Source: Monilinia fructicola
Lineage: Eukaryota; Ascomycota; Leotiomycetes; Helotiales; Sclerotiniaceae
Length of the DNA: 64,000 bases
Reading direction: 5' to 3'
Assembly: GCA_008692225.1 (NCBI GenBank)
Contig: VICG01000016.1
Coordinates: forward strand, 186,001 to 250,000
Shown here: positions 42,970 through 55,522 of the stretch, piece by piece
How positions within the stretch are numbered: the stretch's first letter is position 1
Layout of the letters: every line of letters starts with the position of its first letter
Notes under the pieces: model-generated
Database searches by the model: none
Seen by the model: the letters and a program-made list of their open reading frames with translations, nothing else
Told to the model about the DNA's origin: nothing
Program-made: the position numbers and the translations under genes

Positions 42970-43506
42970 GATTATATCAATTCCGAAGTTGATATCTGTA
43001 GTTTCGAAGGTTAATTCAGATATTTATGCAAGTTGCGGTGGTTTGATAAAGTCCAAGTATATGTTAGAGAATAAGAAGGTCTCTGAGGTATGATCAGTCC
43101 GCTAGAGTCATCGATATTAGAAGGATCTTTGAAGATATGCCTTATTTCAGGTTGGCATGTCAAAAATCGTACTTGGATTAAATCGCGTGTGTAAATGTTT
43201 GGAAATGTATCAAAGTGAAAATTTGTGGATAGAATTGAGGAGAGAAAGTCAATACTTGATAGTGAAATAACAATAAGACGGGTGGGGGGTTGCAAAACGT
43301 TGGAGAACGCCTTGCAGAACGCGTTGTAGAAAAGAGGAGAGGCGAAGGGCGGGGGTAGGAAGAATTGCAACTAAAGATAAGTAGCAGAAGGTGTGATCAT
43401 ATTACAGTAAAGTGAATCAGAGCTACTGCAAGTCTGCCATCGATAATCGACAACTTTGAAGCGAACTTGATCTAGTGTCTGTGTAAGAAACTATGGCCTT
43501 CCAAAA
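42970..43506. other. Upstream of locus D, nothing supported
   Basis: A 119-codon minus ORF at 43011-43370 has no recognisable domain and lies in the likely promoter of locus D. No gene is called. Confidence 0.4.
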
Positions 43507-44174
43507 CTAGCCATGACGAGACAACCTTTCCCATAATTCTCGAATTGGTGATTTGAAAAGATGCTTTTGTCCAATAGTGTTACCAAAACTTATAATAATC
43601 TCTTCATGCATCAACCAATCTAAAACTTGTACCCTAACGAATAACTCGGGAGGATCCAAGAATACCTCGGATTCAGCTATCTTTTCTTCTTCCTCTCCTC
43701 TCTCTATAATTAAGGTCTCAAATGCTGGTATCTAGATATTTCTCTCCTCCGAATTATTCTTCACTACATAAGTAATGTAGCAAGATAAATTTCGTTTCCA
43801 ACTCGATCTTCACGCACATCAATATGAGTTAGATTGTATGGAAATTGAGATAAAATCACATACTAACTTCGATAGTCTCATGTTTCATACTACTGAGCAA
43901 ACACAAAGAGCTTTTGAAAATTACATACTGAGCAGCTAGTGGAACAATATTTTCTTGACTTGCAGTTGAAAGGCTGTAGAAGAGAGATATGTACCTTGGT
44001 GATTTCATTCACTCCTTTCAGTTCATCATCGTTTCCAGGTCAAAGTACACTATTCTTGCCATAGGACTTCTCCAAGGTAGTCTTATTCAAAGATTCGGTA
44101 ATTACATGAAACTGGTGGCATTTGGCGAGCTTGAATGGAAGGTGAGGGTCAACTGGGGTGTTTTGAGCATGCAT
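43507..44174 (-). pseudogene. Possible decayed minus-strand gene, family unknown
   Basis: Protein-like segments occur in order on the minus strand with frame changes between them. MHAQNTPVDPHLPFKLAKCH starts at 44174 and runs to a TGA after GKNSVL. Then come PGNDDELKGVNEITK, ILSQFPYNLTHIDVREDRVG near 43.85 kb, and a 75-codon open stretch with ERGEEEEKIAESEVFLDPPE and ISFGNTIGQKHLFKSPIREL ending at 43507. Some joints look like introns (GTATGT, ATCTAG), but no consistent splicing restores one frame. No domain is recognised. Confidence 0.3.
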
Positions 44175-45256
44175 CGTGAATCTACACGCGTGTAGCATCA
44201 TTAGATGATTCCGTTATCGCAATTCGTATTTATTCCGCAACAACCTCTCGATCAAATAGATTCAATCGCCCATTACAAAGATCTTCCTAGGGATTGCACA
44301 TCAACGTAATAATTCATCCGAGTCCTTACGATCAAGCTCAATAGCTTGATCCAAGAAAAGCACGATTATATGGCGCTAAAAGCTCCTTTACTCCCTTGAA
44401 TATCAATGTCGTATCCATTATCCCTAGTTCCGACGATCTGAGCCTATAATTCATCAGATATAGGAGCTCCTTCAATCTGCAATTGACTGGACAACTTTAA
44501 GTGATGCACTGGTCATTGTGTAACTTTCGTTTTAATTCCGGTTCCATAGTCCCTCATTTTCTACTTAGTGGATGAAAAAGATGAATTGAGATTGTTAGAT
44601 AAGTAAAAACCAAAGTAACAATAACAGCGGCTCATCATGCAAAGATAGCTCTCGAGATAGGAAAGTCAAGCCAACTCCGTAGAAGCAATGGAGCTACAAT
44701 TTCTCGGACGGTATTGTAATCAGATATATTTGGTTGTGAAGATGAGGGAGACTGTTCCCTTTCATCAAAGATCCGGATACCATCATGGAATATGCAATCA
44801 CAGTGTTCAATTAGTACTACTAACTGACACTGAGTGGCACTTGCATCGATTTTTCAAATCCAACCCAGTATGTTTGTTGTATTGTCTTATGAAAAGGTTG
44901 GTGGTTTTCATTTCTCATCAACACAATTTCAAAATCAACGTCATGGTCGATATCTCGGCGCGGATATTTGTTTTTGCGCGCCGACCTGTTCTGGCCAAAC
45001 CAACCCAAACAGCTTCCCGGGCCCCTTCAATATCCTCCATATCCAGATATTCGCGGATTCATCCTTTGCGACCTCACCACTTCCTCTACTCGTGCGATCC
45101 TACTGATTCTGCGCTCGTTCTTGGCAGGTCAAACACATCCAAGCAGTATAGACAATTTGGTCTGTTCTCGTGGAACCCTCCAACCATCAAATCCATTTGA
45201 CTCCGATTCTCCTTGCGCAAACTAAATCACTCACTACACTTCTATCCACCACAAAA
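44175..45256. other. Intergenic, upstream of TRS33
   Basis: A 170-codon plus ORF at 44688-45200 has no domain and partly overlaps the TRS33 leader. I do not call it a gene. Confidence 0.35.
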
Positions 45257-46016
45257 ATGTCTTTCGAAGCTCCGCTTCCCCCCTACAATGCCTCAGATCC
45301 CACGGCTACCTTCCTCAATTCTTCTTGTCTCGACCTGCTCCTAATCGAACTCGTCCCTCTCGCCTACCGTACCGTTCACGCACTTGATGCGCCCTCCTCC
45401 TCTTCTTCATCCTCGTCTCCCAATCCTTCGCAGCCCCAAAAAATGGAAGAAGATGAAGAACGCGACCGCGTCTTTTTCCGTCTTGAAAGTCTCGGATATC
45501 GTGTTGGTCTGGGATTAGTGGAGAGATTTAGTAAAGATCGCCCGCGGTTTACGGATACCTTGGATGTGATTAAGTTTCTGTGTAAAGATTTATGGATGTT
45601 AGTTTTCAGGAAACAGATCGATAATCTGAAGACAAATCACAGGGTAATTGTTTCAGTTCTGCTCCTATAGATTCTTTTGTGGTTGATGAAACCAATGATG
45701 CTAATAAGGAGAAAATAGGGAGTTTACGTTCTTACAGACAATTCATTCCGCCCCTTTGCGCGCATGAGTACAGAGCCGGGTGGGAATGCAGTTATACGCG
45801 CACAACCTGTTAGTTCTCCATTGTTGGCTTTCTGCCCAGTACTCGTACAATGATTGGCTAATACCCGCAATATAGTTCCTATACTTTCCCTGCGGTATAA
45901 TCCGTGGAGCCCTCGCTTCAATGGGTATAAATGCCACCGTTCAAGCGGAAACAACTGAACTACCAGGCGCTACATTTCAAATCAAAAGTATTGTTAATAC
46001 TACGGCAGGGAAATGA
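45257..46016 (+). CDS. TRS33: TRAPP complex subunit Trs33 (TRAPPC6-like, Bet3 family)
   Basis: Trs33 is a core subunit of the TRAPP tether and Ypt1/Rab1 exchange complex in ER-Golgi traffic. Exons 45257-45643, 45719-45808 and 45876-46016 join in frame to 205 residues, near the family length plus a low-complexity Ser-rich insert (about residues 48-60). Visible family marks are LDLLLIELVPLAYR at the start of the fold, RLESLGYRVGLGLVERF, DVIKFLCKDLWMLVFRKQID, GVYVLTDNSFRP, then FPCGIIRGALASMGI and a beta-rich end. I used the ATG at 45257 (MSFEAPLP) rather than the upstream in-frame ATG at 45170, whose residues look like leader sequence. Confidence 0.85.
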
Positions 46017-47845
46017 TGATTGCATCTGGGTCACTCTAAAAATATACCATGGATTTTGCTGGGGCTATCAGAACTCAACAAGAGACCAAGCCGATCTCAA
46101 TAGGAGAGAGAAAAGGCACTGAGGGCACTTAGCATGCACATCTCACTAGTCAACGAACGCCAAGGAGAGAGGGAGTGAGAAAGATATACAGATACCACAC
46201 AGTACAATACAGTACAATAATATTTGCAAGTTAGCGATATTGCATGGTATGGCACTGGACAGCTTGGTGCATAACGAGGAGTCCAAGGCAAACATGAAAG
46301 GACAAGCTAGGGGGAGGAGTCTTACGGATAAAGATATCATGACACCATTGCACTCAGACTTTGCGACTGAAAAGTGGTAAAATATACAACCTCGTAGCCG
46401 AGTTTAGTATCCGGATTAATAAGAGTACTCTCGTCCGTTGACTTTATTCATGTTTACGATAGTCCTCTAGTGTTGCACTCTACTACAATTAAGTTTAATT
46501 GCCAATGATAAGTATCTCTGAGTATTTCTCGGTCACTCATACATATATCCAATAAATATTTAAACACCTCGTGGATAAACAAGACCACACCACATCTCGC
46601 TACCCTCCACCTCAACAAGCCCCTTCCAAAGGACAAACAATACCAAAAACCATCGAAACAACAATTTGTCTTCCTCGTATATGCAACAAAAGCTTTTTCA
46701 AAGTCTCATTCATTTTCTCACCTGCACCCTTCTTCCCATCTTGATCCATCAATCCCCATAAACCCCATATCAACACCCAATCTCCAGCACATCACCCCCT
46801 CGCACCCCCTAAACCTCTCCAGCCCAACCCCCTCCACTTCCTCTCCATCTCACGGGATACTTCACTCACATCCCCACATTACACCATACACGATATCCCT
46901 CCAAGCCCCACCAATCCATCCATCCATCCATCCATCCATCTATTTGCAGAGAAGCCAACACGACTCGCGGGTCATAAGGCTATTCCCTTTTCGGTGTTCC
47001 CGCCAGCCCTCCTTGTGTTTATCCTACCTTCTATAGATCGCACCCCATCCAGATGCACCGCTAAATCGAAATCTCCTCTCAGAGTTCCATGGAAAGAAAC
47101 GTGTAACGCTACGTCCCAACCGTACTACGTGTCTGCGCGATCGTCGGCGTTGTGGAGATTTTGGAAGGGGAAGCTTGGTGAGTGGGTGGGTGTGATGATG
47201 CATGGATGGATGGATGGATGGATGGATGGATGCATGGATGGATGTAGAGTGCCGTTGACCTTCAGACGATGGTTTGCTGGTGATGGTTTTGTGGGTGGAA
47301 GGGATCACGGAGGTTGTAGTTGTAGTTGTAGTTCTCGTTCTCATTCTCGTGCGAGTTGTGAGATGTGAGATATGAGATGTGAGATATGGGTTGTGGGTTT
47401 ACGTGCTTGTCTAGTGAGCTTTGAGCTGTTCGACGATATATATATATATATATGGGATTCCAATATGCGAATGAAGGGGTATGGAAGGAATGAGATAGAG
47501 CCCCAGCAGTGGCAGTGGCAGTGTTGGGTTCCGTAATAAATTCCTGGGCTTTGGTTCGGAAGATGGAGGACGTCGATGGGGTGGAGGAGTAAGATTGCTA
47601 CGCGAGGAAAACAATGGGCGACGAGGATCTCAGGGGAAGATGGAAATCGCATGTGAGATGGGGGACGAATACGTGATGACTCTAGTACCGCCCATAAGCA
47701 TTAAACTAACAGAGCGCCCTGGAGCTAATCTATTCTATCTTTACCGTCTAATTCAACTTCCCTCTTCTCGCATCTAAAGGTAAGGAAGCGAGCCCCTTTC
47801 TCGCCGCACTCACGTAACCTTGAATTTCCCCGTGAATCCCGCGCA
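46017..47845. other. Convergent intergenic stretch with simple repeats
   Basis: CATC repeats occur near 46916-46940, GGAT repeats near 47200-47245, GTTGTA units near 47312 and an AT run at 47437-47453. Overlapping short ORFs on both strands follow these repeats. No gene is called. Confidence 0.5.
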
Positions 47846-50800
47846 CTACTCGAGCACCCGTCCCAAGGCCCACAGCCCACCACCAATCAGAAGATTTCCC
47901 CCCAAGTGCATGCCCGCACTCCACGCCATCGTGTACAAAAACTTGGGGCTGAAAACCGTCCAGATGAAAAGATGTGTTCTTAGCAGCGTGCAGGCCATCA
48001 TCGTGGCTGTCAAACTGCTCGCGGTGAAGATCGTTAATAGGGTGATGTGGGTTCCCCATACGCCCTTCCTTCTCACGTTATCTCGGTTTCGGTATTTGAG
48101 TAGGAGGAGATTGCACGCTGACGTGAAGTATAGCGGACCGGCCCAGTTGGATATGAAGATTAGAATGCCGACGGCGAAGACGTTGTAGGAGTCGACGCCG
48201 TTGTAGGCGGATGAGAGGTCGATTGAGGAGATGGCGTTTGAGTTCCCGAGGGCGAAGAAGGAGGTTTGTTGGAGGAGGAGGGTGCTGGTGGTTATTTCTA
48301 ATAAGGAGAAATTAAGGGTGGATAGGAGGGAAGATTGGAGTTCAAACACTAGGATGAGGGGAATGTTTGTTGCGCGGGTCTGGGTGATTAGTACAAGGAC
48401 CAGGAGGTCATGAATAGTATGCATAGGAACTGGATGTTTGTCAGCGATACTAGCTCTGGAAGAGTGGAGGAGAAAGACACACCATTTGGTCGTTTGCTAG
48501 GCGGACCGAAACTAGATAGTACGGTATACAATAGGCACGATGCAACACCGATGAATACCAATCTTGCTTGGGGAACTAGGGGAATCCCAGTGTCACTATC
48601 TGCCATTGTCTTTGCTAGACCTGCCAGAAGTTCAGGAGAATCCTCATTGGTAAAAGCAAGTTTGAATGTGATTGCTGCCGTGGCTAAGAGTGTAGAAATT
48701 GCACCAGCAACAATTTGAGGAAATCGGGAGAATCCTCTGCGGGCAAGGGATTGAAGATTCCAAACATATGTGGCTCCTACAAGGGTCCAAAGAGTCAATC
48801 GGTGTTGAGAGAAGAATGTTCGAGCAATATCAGGATCGCCGGCAAATTTCTGGCCTGTCTGATTCCAGCGCCTAGCAATTCTGGTGGCCACGATAATCAA
48901 TATAGAAATATTGGTAAGGAACCAAATTTCACGAGGTTGGCGGCGTATACTAGAAAGTTATTAGTTTTGACTTGAGCGGTGAGGTCACTTCATACTTCTT
49001 GATCGATAAAAGAAATAGCCATCCCGTAGTTGTCCAATACCAAAAATTTTGTTCCTCCTCAACATAACTACTAGCGAACATCATGATACCATACAACAGG
49101 CAGATACCTATGAATGGAATGCTAGCCTTAAGATGCTTTACTATAAATGGTCCTGCGGTCACTGAGGTCATAACCAGAGCTATAGCAGCAATAACCTGGC
49201 CAGTAATCAATTTTTTGAGATCATAATTACTAGCTGTACTGCTCATCAACTCTTGAGCTTCCTTCAGCCACTGGAATTGCGTTAGATGTGAAACCACGTT
49301 TGTGAAGTGGAACTCACTCTTGTGACATCTGCAATCCATGCAATATGGTCCTGCTCATTCGTCTTGAGACCAGCTAGTCTTTGACTGATGCTTCTCCATT
49401 GACATGCCAAGTCATCAACACTATTTGATAGTATCTGGCAATTTTCGGAGGGACCATCGTTTTCAAACGAAGGAAACGTTGCAGTGACAACACTGAGAAT
49501 TTGTCTTGCATTCCTGAGCAAGATTTGAACGCGGTCATTTTCTTATATTCATTAGCGAGAGGAATTTATATGGGACTAGAGTCACATACTTTCAGGCCAA
49601 AATGGTAAGAAGTCATTAATGAAGGCACCCAAGTTATTTCTTGGTACGGGAAATCCAAGCAGGGCCCCGAGGGTGGGAGCAATATCAGACTGTTCAACAG
49701 TTCCGTAATATTGAAATCCCTCTTCATATGGAGCAGGGACCTCAAGAGTCTTACGCTCACGCTCAAGGGCCTTGAATTTTGGTGACATAAAAACGAGAGC
49801 TGGGGAAGTTTCTCCGGGAGCAGAGCCCCCATGATTACCAGCATCATTCATGCCATGATCACCACATAAAACTAATAGAGTCGAGCTGAGGAAGTCCTTC
49901 GTTTCCATGTTTTCATATAGCAACTGTACAATGCCATCCATTTCTCGCTGTTTGGGAATCATGTTCGGGCTGAATGAGAAATTAGTCCACCGTATCTATA
50001 CTTGTCAATCAGATGACCCCTACCTCCGTGGACCTGCTTTGTGTCCAATATGATCAAGTCCAAGGTAGTGAAGAACCATAGTATTCCAATCATCATTCAT
50101 CACCTCTTCTGGGACATGTCTCGTCACGTTCTGATCAACTTCAGTAAAATCCTAATAAAAATTGATATTCAGCTACATTCATTCTATATACAGTCCCATC
50201 CACTGGATGACTGACCGAAACGAAAAAACTTGAGGTCCCATCTGCTCTATCAAAAGTTTCTGGAAATAGCTTCAACCACGTATCATCACCATACATGACC
50301 ATTTTCCCCCCTCCTTTGGATTTCATTTGTGCTAGCCATGTATCTTGAGTCGCCAAGGACGAAGATGTATCGGATTCTGCAAAGTTGAGAATCACGTCGA
50401 GAAAAGAAGGTATAGAGCCAGTTGTTATAGCTTTTATTCTTGGCATGGTAATGGTAGGAGATGTCGCATGAGCTGTGAATGGAATTGCTGCGCCATTGGA
50501 AATGAGACTATGGAAGGACTTAGTATAGTAGAAACATAATGATACGTATGGAATGAATTTACCTTTGAGTAAATAGAAATCCTGAATTGTTTGAGAATAC
50601 AAAGTCACTGTTAAGGTTAGCTTTCCACTACAATTCTGCATCCAGACCTCTCTCTACCTTCTCAACGCGTCAACAACCATGAAGATGACTTTGTCAAATG
50701 GAGCTTCTGGAGGAGGTCCATAATCTAGAGACTCATATTGTGCCAATCCGGAGAGAAAAGGTTTATAAGGAAAGAAGCCACTAGCAAATATCAATATAGC

Positions 50801-50857
50801 AATTGGAATGAGAACATTTGCCCCAATAAGCAAAGGGTTTCGTATCCTTGAGGCCAT
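47846..50857 (-). CDS. LAS21: GPI ethanolamine phosphate transferase 2 (Las21/Gpi7, PIGG-like)
   Basis: This ER membrane enzyme adds ethanolamine phosphate to the second mannose of GPI anchors, so it matters for GPI-linked cell-wall proteins. Nine exons with eight short introns join in one frame from MASRIRNPLLIGANVLIPIA (signal-anchor helix) to GLWALGRVLE, roughly 850 residues. The luminal catalytic domain of the alkaline-phosphatase fold has VIFMVVDALR, PTITMPRIKAITTGSIPSFL, MVLHYLGLDHIGHKAGPRSP and VLCGDHGMNDAGNHGG, carrying the metal-binding Asp and His residues. The C-terminal half is a series of membrane segments. An apparent frame change near 48425 is explained by an intron (GTGTGT at about 48485 to CATCCAG). 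The frame is intact throughout. Confidence 0.9.
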
Positions 50858-51069
50858 TCTGTGCCTTTTTAATTTTGATTCATTGATCGTTGCTCTTGCA
50901 TCAATGGTATGTTAGCTTCATAGTAGAACAATCAAGTAACTTGAAATGTTCTCATCCATTTGTATTCGTTTGATGGAGAGAAGAGAAGCTAGGTGTCAGG
51001 TTGGCGAAGGGGTTTTGGCACTTGATGATATGAGCTCGATTGATAAGAAATCCTTATCGTCTAGCTAGA
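50858..51069. other. Upstream flank of LAS21
   Basis: Probable LAS21 promoter; no gene. Confidence 0.4.
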
Positions 51070-51320
51070 GAGGTGAGTACTAGGTGAGTAGGTGACTACC
51101 TAGTAGATGATTAGATGACTAGATGATTAGATGACTAGGCGAATAGGTGAGTAGGTGAGTAGGTGAGTAGGTGAGTAGGTGACTAGATGATTAGATGACT
51201 ACCTAGGTAGGTGAGTAGGTGAGTAGGTGAGTAGGTGAGTAGGTGAGTAGGTGAATAGGTGAGTAGGTGAGTAGGTGACTAGGCGACTAGGTGACTAGTT
51301 GAATAGGTGACTAGGTATAC
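51070..51320. repeat. Octamer array of TAGGTGAG and variants
   Basis: About 30 eight-base units, TAGGTGAG, TAGATGAT, TAGATGAC, TAGGTGAC and TAGGCGAA, occur in runs of like units, so the array is mosaic. Every unit carries TAG. Confidence 0.85.
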
Positions 51321-51762
51321 GGAGGGAGTACTGGTGGTAGTAAGATCTTACATGGAATGAGATGAATGTAGATGAGATGGTTTATTCTTTGTTTTCGTGA
51401 TTTCGTGTAGAATAATATGCAATATTGCATATGTGAAGGGAAATATCTTCTTCATAGTATTGGTCTAAAGTAGGCCGGCTCAAAGGTTACAATTCTCAAA
51501 TTCTTGGTATATTCTAATATCTTGAAGTCTTTCAAACTACTCCCAATCCTGCACCACCACCACCACCTCCTCCTCCTCCTCCTCCCACTCCCACTCCCAC
51601 TCCCACTCCCACTCCCACTCCAACCATTTTCATGTCCCAGAAGGCTTAACATAACCCACATCACACCTTGAACTCCATGCCTCCCAAACCCCAGATAGTC
51701 CAATGCGCCTGAAAATTGCCTTTGTAATGTATTGCTGGCATTCACCATTGAATTGAAACCTT

Positions 51763-52300
51763 CTAATAGATCTTTTGTTTTCCGCCTCCTCCTATTTTCT
51801 TCCCTTTCTTGTACGTAACAAAAGTCATGGATGATTTGCGACTGCTAACTCTTCTCTTCGAGATACGATTCTTTGATTTAGATCCAACCTTGCTAATAGC
51901 ATCTACCTCCATTGCTATTCATTCACATGTCAGTAAAAGAGCTAAGTATTGGTTGGGTACCAGATTTGGAAGATCTAAAATACCTTCTTCAGATGACTTT
52001 TCTTGAGCTGTAGAAGTGGCATTGGTCAAAGAATCTTTGGAAGATGCTAAATAGAATATTAGAGAACAATTTTAATCAATTGAAAGGTCCATTCCATTCC
52101 ATACCATCTTCACCATCCTTGCCTCCCTTTGTATCCATATCTACATCTTCGGTCTTTGCGCTTGGTTTTGGTTGGGCGATCAATTCCAAAAGTTTCGCAT
52201 GCAGTCTCTCTGCTCTTGCATTCTCGACTGGACCAAAGACTTTATTCTTCAAAGCGGCATTATTTGCCTTGGTGGAACTTGATCGCGCACCCTTAGCCAT
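51763..52300 (-). CDS. LLPH/YBL028C-like small nucleolar protein, 136 residues
   Basis: Exons 52300-52105, 52046-51984 and 51914-51763 keep phase to give 136 residues. The N-terminus MAKGARSSSTKANNAALKNKVFG followed by ENARAERLHAKLLELIAQPK is the mark of the DUF2423 family (yeast YBL028C, animal LLPH). The basic end RISKRRVSSRKSSMTFVTYK with a Lys/Gly tail also fits. These proteins are small, highly basic and nucleolar, with links to 60S ribosome assembly; that role is from family knowledge. A G/C-rich (ccaccacctcctcc) simple stretch lies downstream at 51555-51625. Confidence 0.75.
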
Positions 52301-52998
52301 CTTATTATTGTTGGAATTGATATGAGGAATGAATTATTGGTGAAAGGAATAAGACGATGAGTGTTTTCGAGATATTGTACGAGATTGGAGTTGCGCAGGT
52401 GTATCGTAGTGTAGAAGATTGCAATTCTTCAAATTGAAAATATGAAATCTTGCAATGAATGAATGGTTTTGATAGAAATCCAAATCCAAATCCAAATTCC
52501 AATCCAAATCCACTCGCTCATCAATCTTTTATCTTAGCGGCAAACCAGAAAATAAAATATTATTCTGCCAAAGGTCTTTGGTTCACCGCTTACCTTTATT
52601 GGACTTTGTGAACTTCATTCATAGTTACTCGAGCTGGAACAAATTCACATGATTCAACTGTTACTTGCTACAAGGTTACCACAGTACTTATACTACTTGT
52701 TACTACCCATTACTACTTATTACTACTTATTACTACGACTATTACTACTATTGCTGCTACTATCATCGACTTTGTAGTAAGGTTGCAAGACAGCAAAAGC
52801 AAAGAGTGAAGGGGAAAAAACAAAAGGCCTCCAGGGCTTTCCATTCATATCCTCATCATCGTAAGAAACATCCCATCGTTATCCTCTTCTCTTTCCATTC
52901 ACAATACACATTCCTCTTGTGTCCGGCATCCTGAGACTTTCGCCTCAACAGCTGATTGAATACTGATAGTTTGCTCAGTCTCCAAGGATAGGTAGGAA
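52301..52998. other. Shared upstream region of LLPH-like gene and SIZ1
   Basis: The two genes diverge from here. TACTAC repeats occur near 52690-52760. No separate gene is seen. Confidence 0.5.
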
Positions 52999-55028
52999 AT
53001 GGCCTCGATGGGGGGTGGTGGTTTCCTCGATCCAGAACCATATGTACGGAAGGTGAAGACTGGTGGAATGCTCAACCAAACACTGAAGAACATATGTGCT
53101 GCTGAGGATATGAAATTAAATGGTGTCAAAGCGGAACTACAGTCAAGAATTGTGGATAGTACGTCCCGCGTCCCGATCGTTTGCATTTCAAGGGAAAGTC
53201 GATAATCGCAACATTTGCGCAGCCTCATGTCGCAGTCTCTCAAATGCCCTGATGATGCGACAAGTCCCAATAAGAGAACAAAGCTGATATTTCATTTCGA
53301 TACAGGAATCAGACTATATGCGAATTCGCAGGACAGCGTTAGATTCAATAGGTTGAGAGGAATTATAGAGCGTCCAGAAACAGTATCAACTGGAATGAAC
53401 GCATACGCATATCAAAGTTCGGCTTCGCCAGCTGCGAATTCCCTATCAAACGGCGCACATAATTACAGTACACCTGGACCAGCCATGCCGTCATATAACA
53501 GGCCGAATGGATATGGAATGAGTATGCGACCTCCTCGATGATGGATTTATGCGCTCGATCTAATCATTCTTAGAGCTTGAGTTCAAGACAAGTCCATTTT
53601 ACAACATGGTGGACCAGATTGGAGAGATCAAAAATTGCGAAGGTGAGTTTAGGGATTTTCTCTGGAAGTCATAATACCATATTAATCAATATTGACTAGC
53701 TATGACGCAACATCGTCACACCGTGAGCATTCCAATCAAGGTTCAGAGCCATCCTACTTTGTCGAAAGTTGCGAATGATCCAACGTTGAAGATAATGATA
53801 TTTTGCGCGGGCGATGGTAATGGCAGGCAAGACATCGCCTTCCCTCATCAGTCTGAAATCAAAGTGAATGGAGGCGATATCAAAGCAAATTTACGAGGCT
53901 TGAAGAACAAACCTGGATCAACTCGACCTGTGGACATTACCAAGGAACTGAGGCTCAAGGTTCCTGGATATCAAAACACCGTCGAGATGACCTATGCGTT
54001 GACTACAAAGGCAGGTTATAATGCAGCTTTCGTCGCGTCTGAGGTTAATATACACCACTCATGATCTTACCATGTATCTGTACAATGTGTTATTAGTTTC
54101 TGTACCATGGATTGAAGTGCTAACATCATTCATAGAAATTCTATCTAGTTTTATACGTGGTCAAGACAGTTCCTGTTACAGAACTGGTTAGGAGATTAGA
54201 ATGTGGCAAGAAAATCACCAAGGAGTCAGTAATCAACGACAGTAAGATAGTATTCCCGCAGTGCTTTGTGTTGTGGTATTGATTTTTATAAGTGGTCAAC
54301 AAATCACGAGATGCCGATATTGTAGCTACTGCTTCAGTTCTGTCGCTGAAGTGTCCATTATCAACTTTACGAATTGATTTACCTTGTCGATCAATATCAT
54401 GTAGGCATAATCAATGCTTCGATGCTACCTCATACCTCCAGTTACAAGAACAAGGACCGACTTGGCTATGTCCAATATGCAACAATCCTGCTCCTTTTGA
54501 GACATTAGCCGTCGATGAGTAAGTTAGAATCGTTTCGTGCTGCGGTATCAAATTACTGACATATTCCAAGATATGTAAAGAACATATTACAAAGTACATC
54601 AAGATCCGTTGATCAAGTTACAGTAGAACCAGAAGGACAATGGAAACTCTACAGCAAACCCGATGCCATATCATCACGACCCGGTGTAGCTTCAAGTGAT
54701 TTCTCCGACGATGATGACTTGATCGAACTCTCCCCAGGAGGAAGAAAAGCTAGTACACCAATAACCAGAATTGGAACGTCAAACGGTACTGGTACCCAAG
54801 CACCAAGCGCTCGCGACTCTTTATCTGCAGCACCATCTAATAGATCTAACCCAATCGGATCATCATTAGGTGGTAAGAGACAAATTTCCCGAAGTCATCG
54901 ATTTAACAAGTAGTGGTGACGAAGAAGAACCAGCTACTAGACCTCCACAAAAAAGACAACACACATCCGGACCACCTGTTCTAAATGGGGCTGCTCCTGC
55001 ATTTAGACCGAATTTTCAAAATCGCTGA
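52999..55028 (+). CDS. SIZ1: SUMO E3 ligase of the Siz/PIAS family, frameshifted before its C-terminal SIM
   Basis: Siz proteins bring Ubc9-SUMO to nuclear substrates. Order: SAP-like start (LKNICAAEDMKLNGVKAELQ), PINIT domain (LEFKTSPFYNMVDQIGEIKN to ELVRRLECGKKI), SP-RING with LKCPLSTLRIDLPCRSISCRH and WLCPICNN, then an acidic SIM-like DDDDLIELSPGG. Exons begin 52999-53158 and 53306-53521; later introns are short. The junction before KFYLVLYVVK is best read as a GC donor (AAG|GCAGGT near 54012), or a GT donor 33 nt later adding 11 residues. Near 54885-54887 an extra T moves the frame, giving a stop at 54913. The next frame holds EVIDLTSSGDEEE, a classic SUMO-interacting motif, and ends at 55028. 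Confidence 0.85.
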
Positions 55029-55111
55029 TTGAAAAAATGATTAGCTAGCAGTCATCACTTCAGATTCTAAGTTGAGTCATTCTTGAAAGATCACGAATCT
55101 TCAACCATGAC

Positions 55112-55522
55112 TCAAGAGCTGGAAACTCTTACCGAGACAAATACGTTCTTCGGTTTTCTGCTATTTGGCTGCCCATTTGGTTGTATGATATTTATCTGTT
55201 TTTCTTCTGGCGAATAGGTGTTGGATGATGCGATCTGGGATGGGCGTTTAGGGGCAATGATGGCGTAGTCGGAATTAAATTTGCCAAAGTATAATCCTTT
55301 GACAGTATGGATAGGCCGGGTATTGAATGAATGGCTTAATAGGCCAGGAATGGAATGGAAGGGGCTTTTCAATACAAGGCTGCAAATGGAGTTTTTGTGG
55401 TAGAAAGAGTTTGGCAGGTTGCCGATTGCCGATTGGCTACTTATTTTCTCTTCTGGGATATGTGAGCTGTTGGCTTTGACCTCGAAGTTGTAAGCTAGAG
55501 AGAAGGGAGTGCGTATCTGCAT
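55112..55522 (-). CDS. Hypothetical 136-residue ORF
   Basis: This single open frame converges on the 3' end of SIZ1. It has mixed, protein-like composition but no domain, signal peptide or membrane segment that I recognise. It could be antisense to the SIZ1 3' region or chance. Confidence 0.25.
   Translation of the reverse strand: MQIRTPFSLAYNFEVKANSSHIPEEKISSQSAIGNLPNSFYHKNSICSLVLKSPFHSIPGLLSHSFNTRPIHTVKGLYFGKFNSDYAIIAPKRPSQIASSNTYSPEEKQINIIQPNGQPNSRKPKNVFVSVRVSSS

Noticed and set aside
48380..48500. Apparent frameshift in LAS21 between LTNIQFL and MHTIHDLL
   Set aside because: A GTGTGT-to-CATCCAG intron joins KRPNV to PMHTIHDLL in frame, so no lesion is needed.
53515..53580. Apparent break in SIZ1 before the PINIT domain
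   Set aside because: A donor at 53522 (GTATGC) and an acceptor TTCTTAG give YGM to KLEFKTSPFY in frame.
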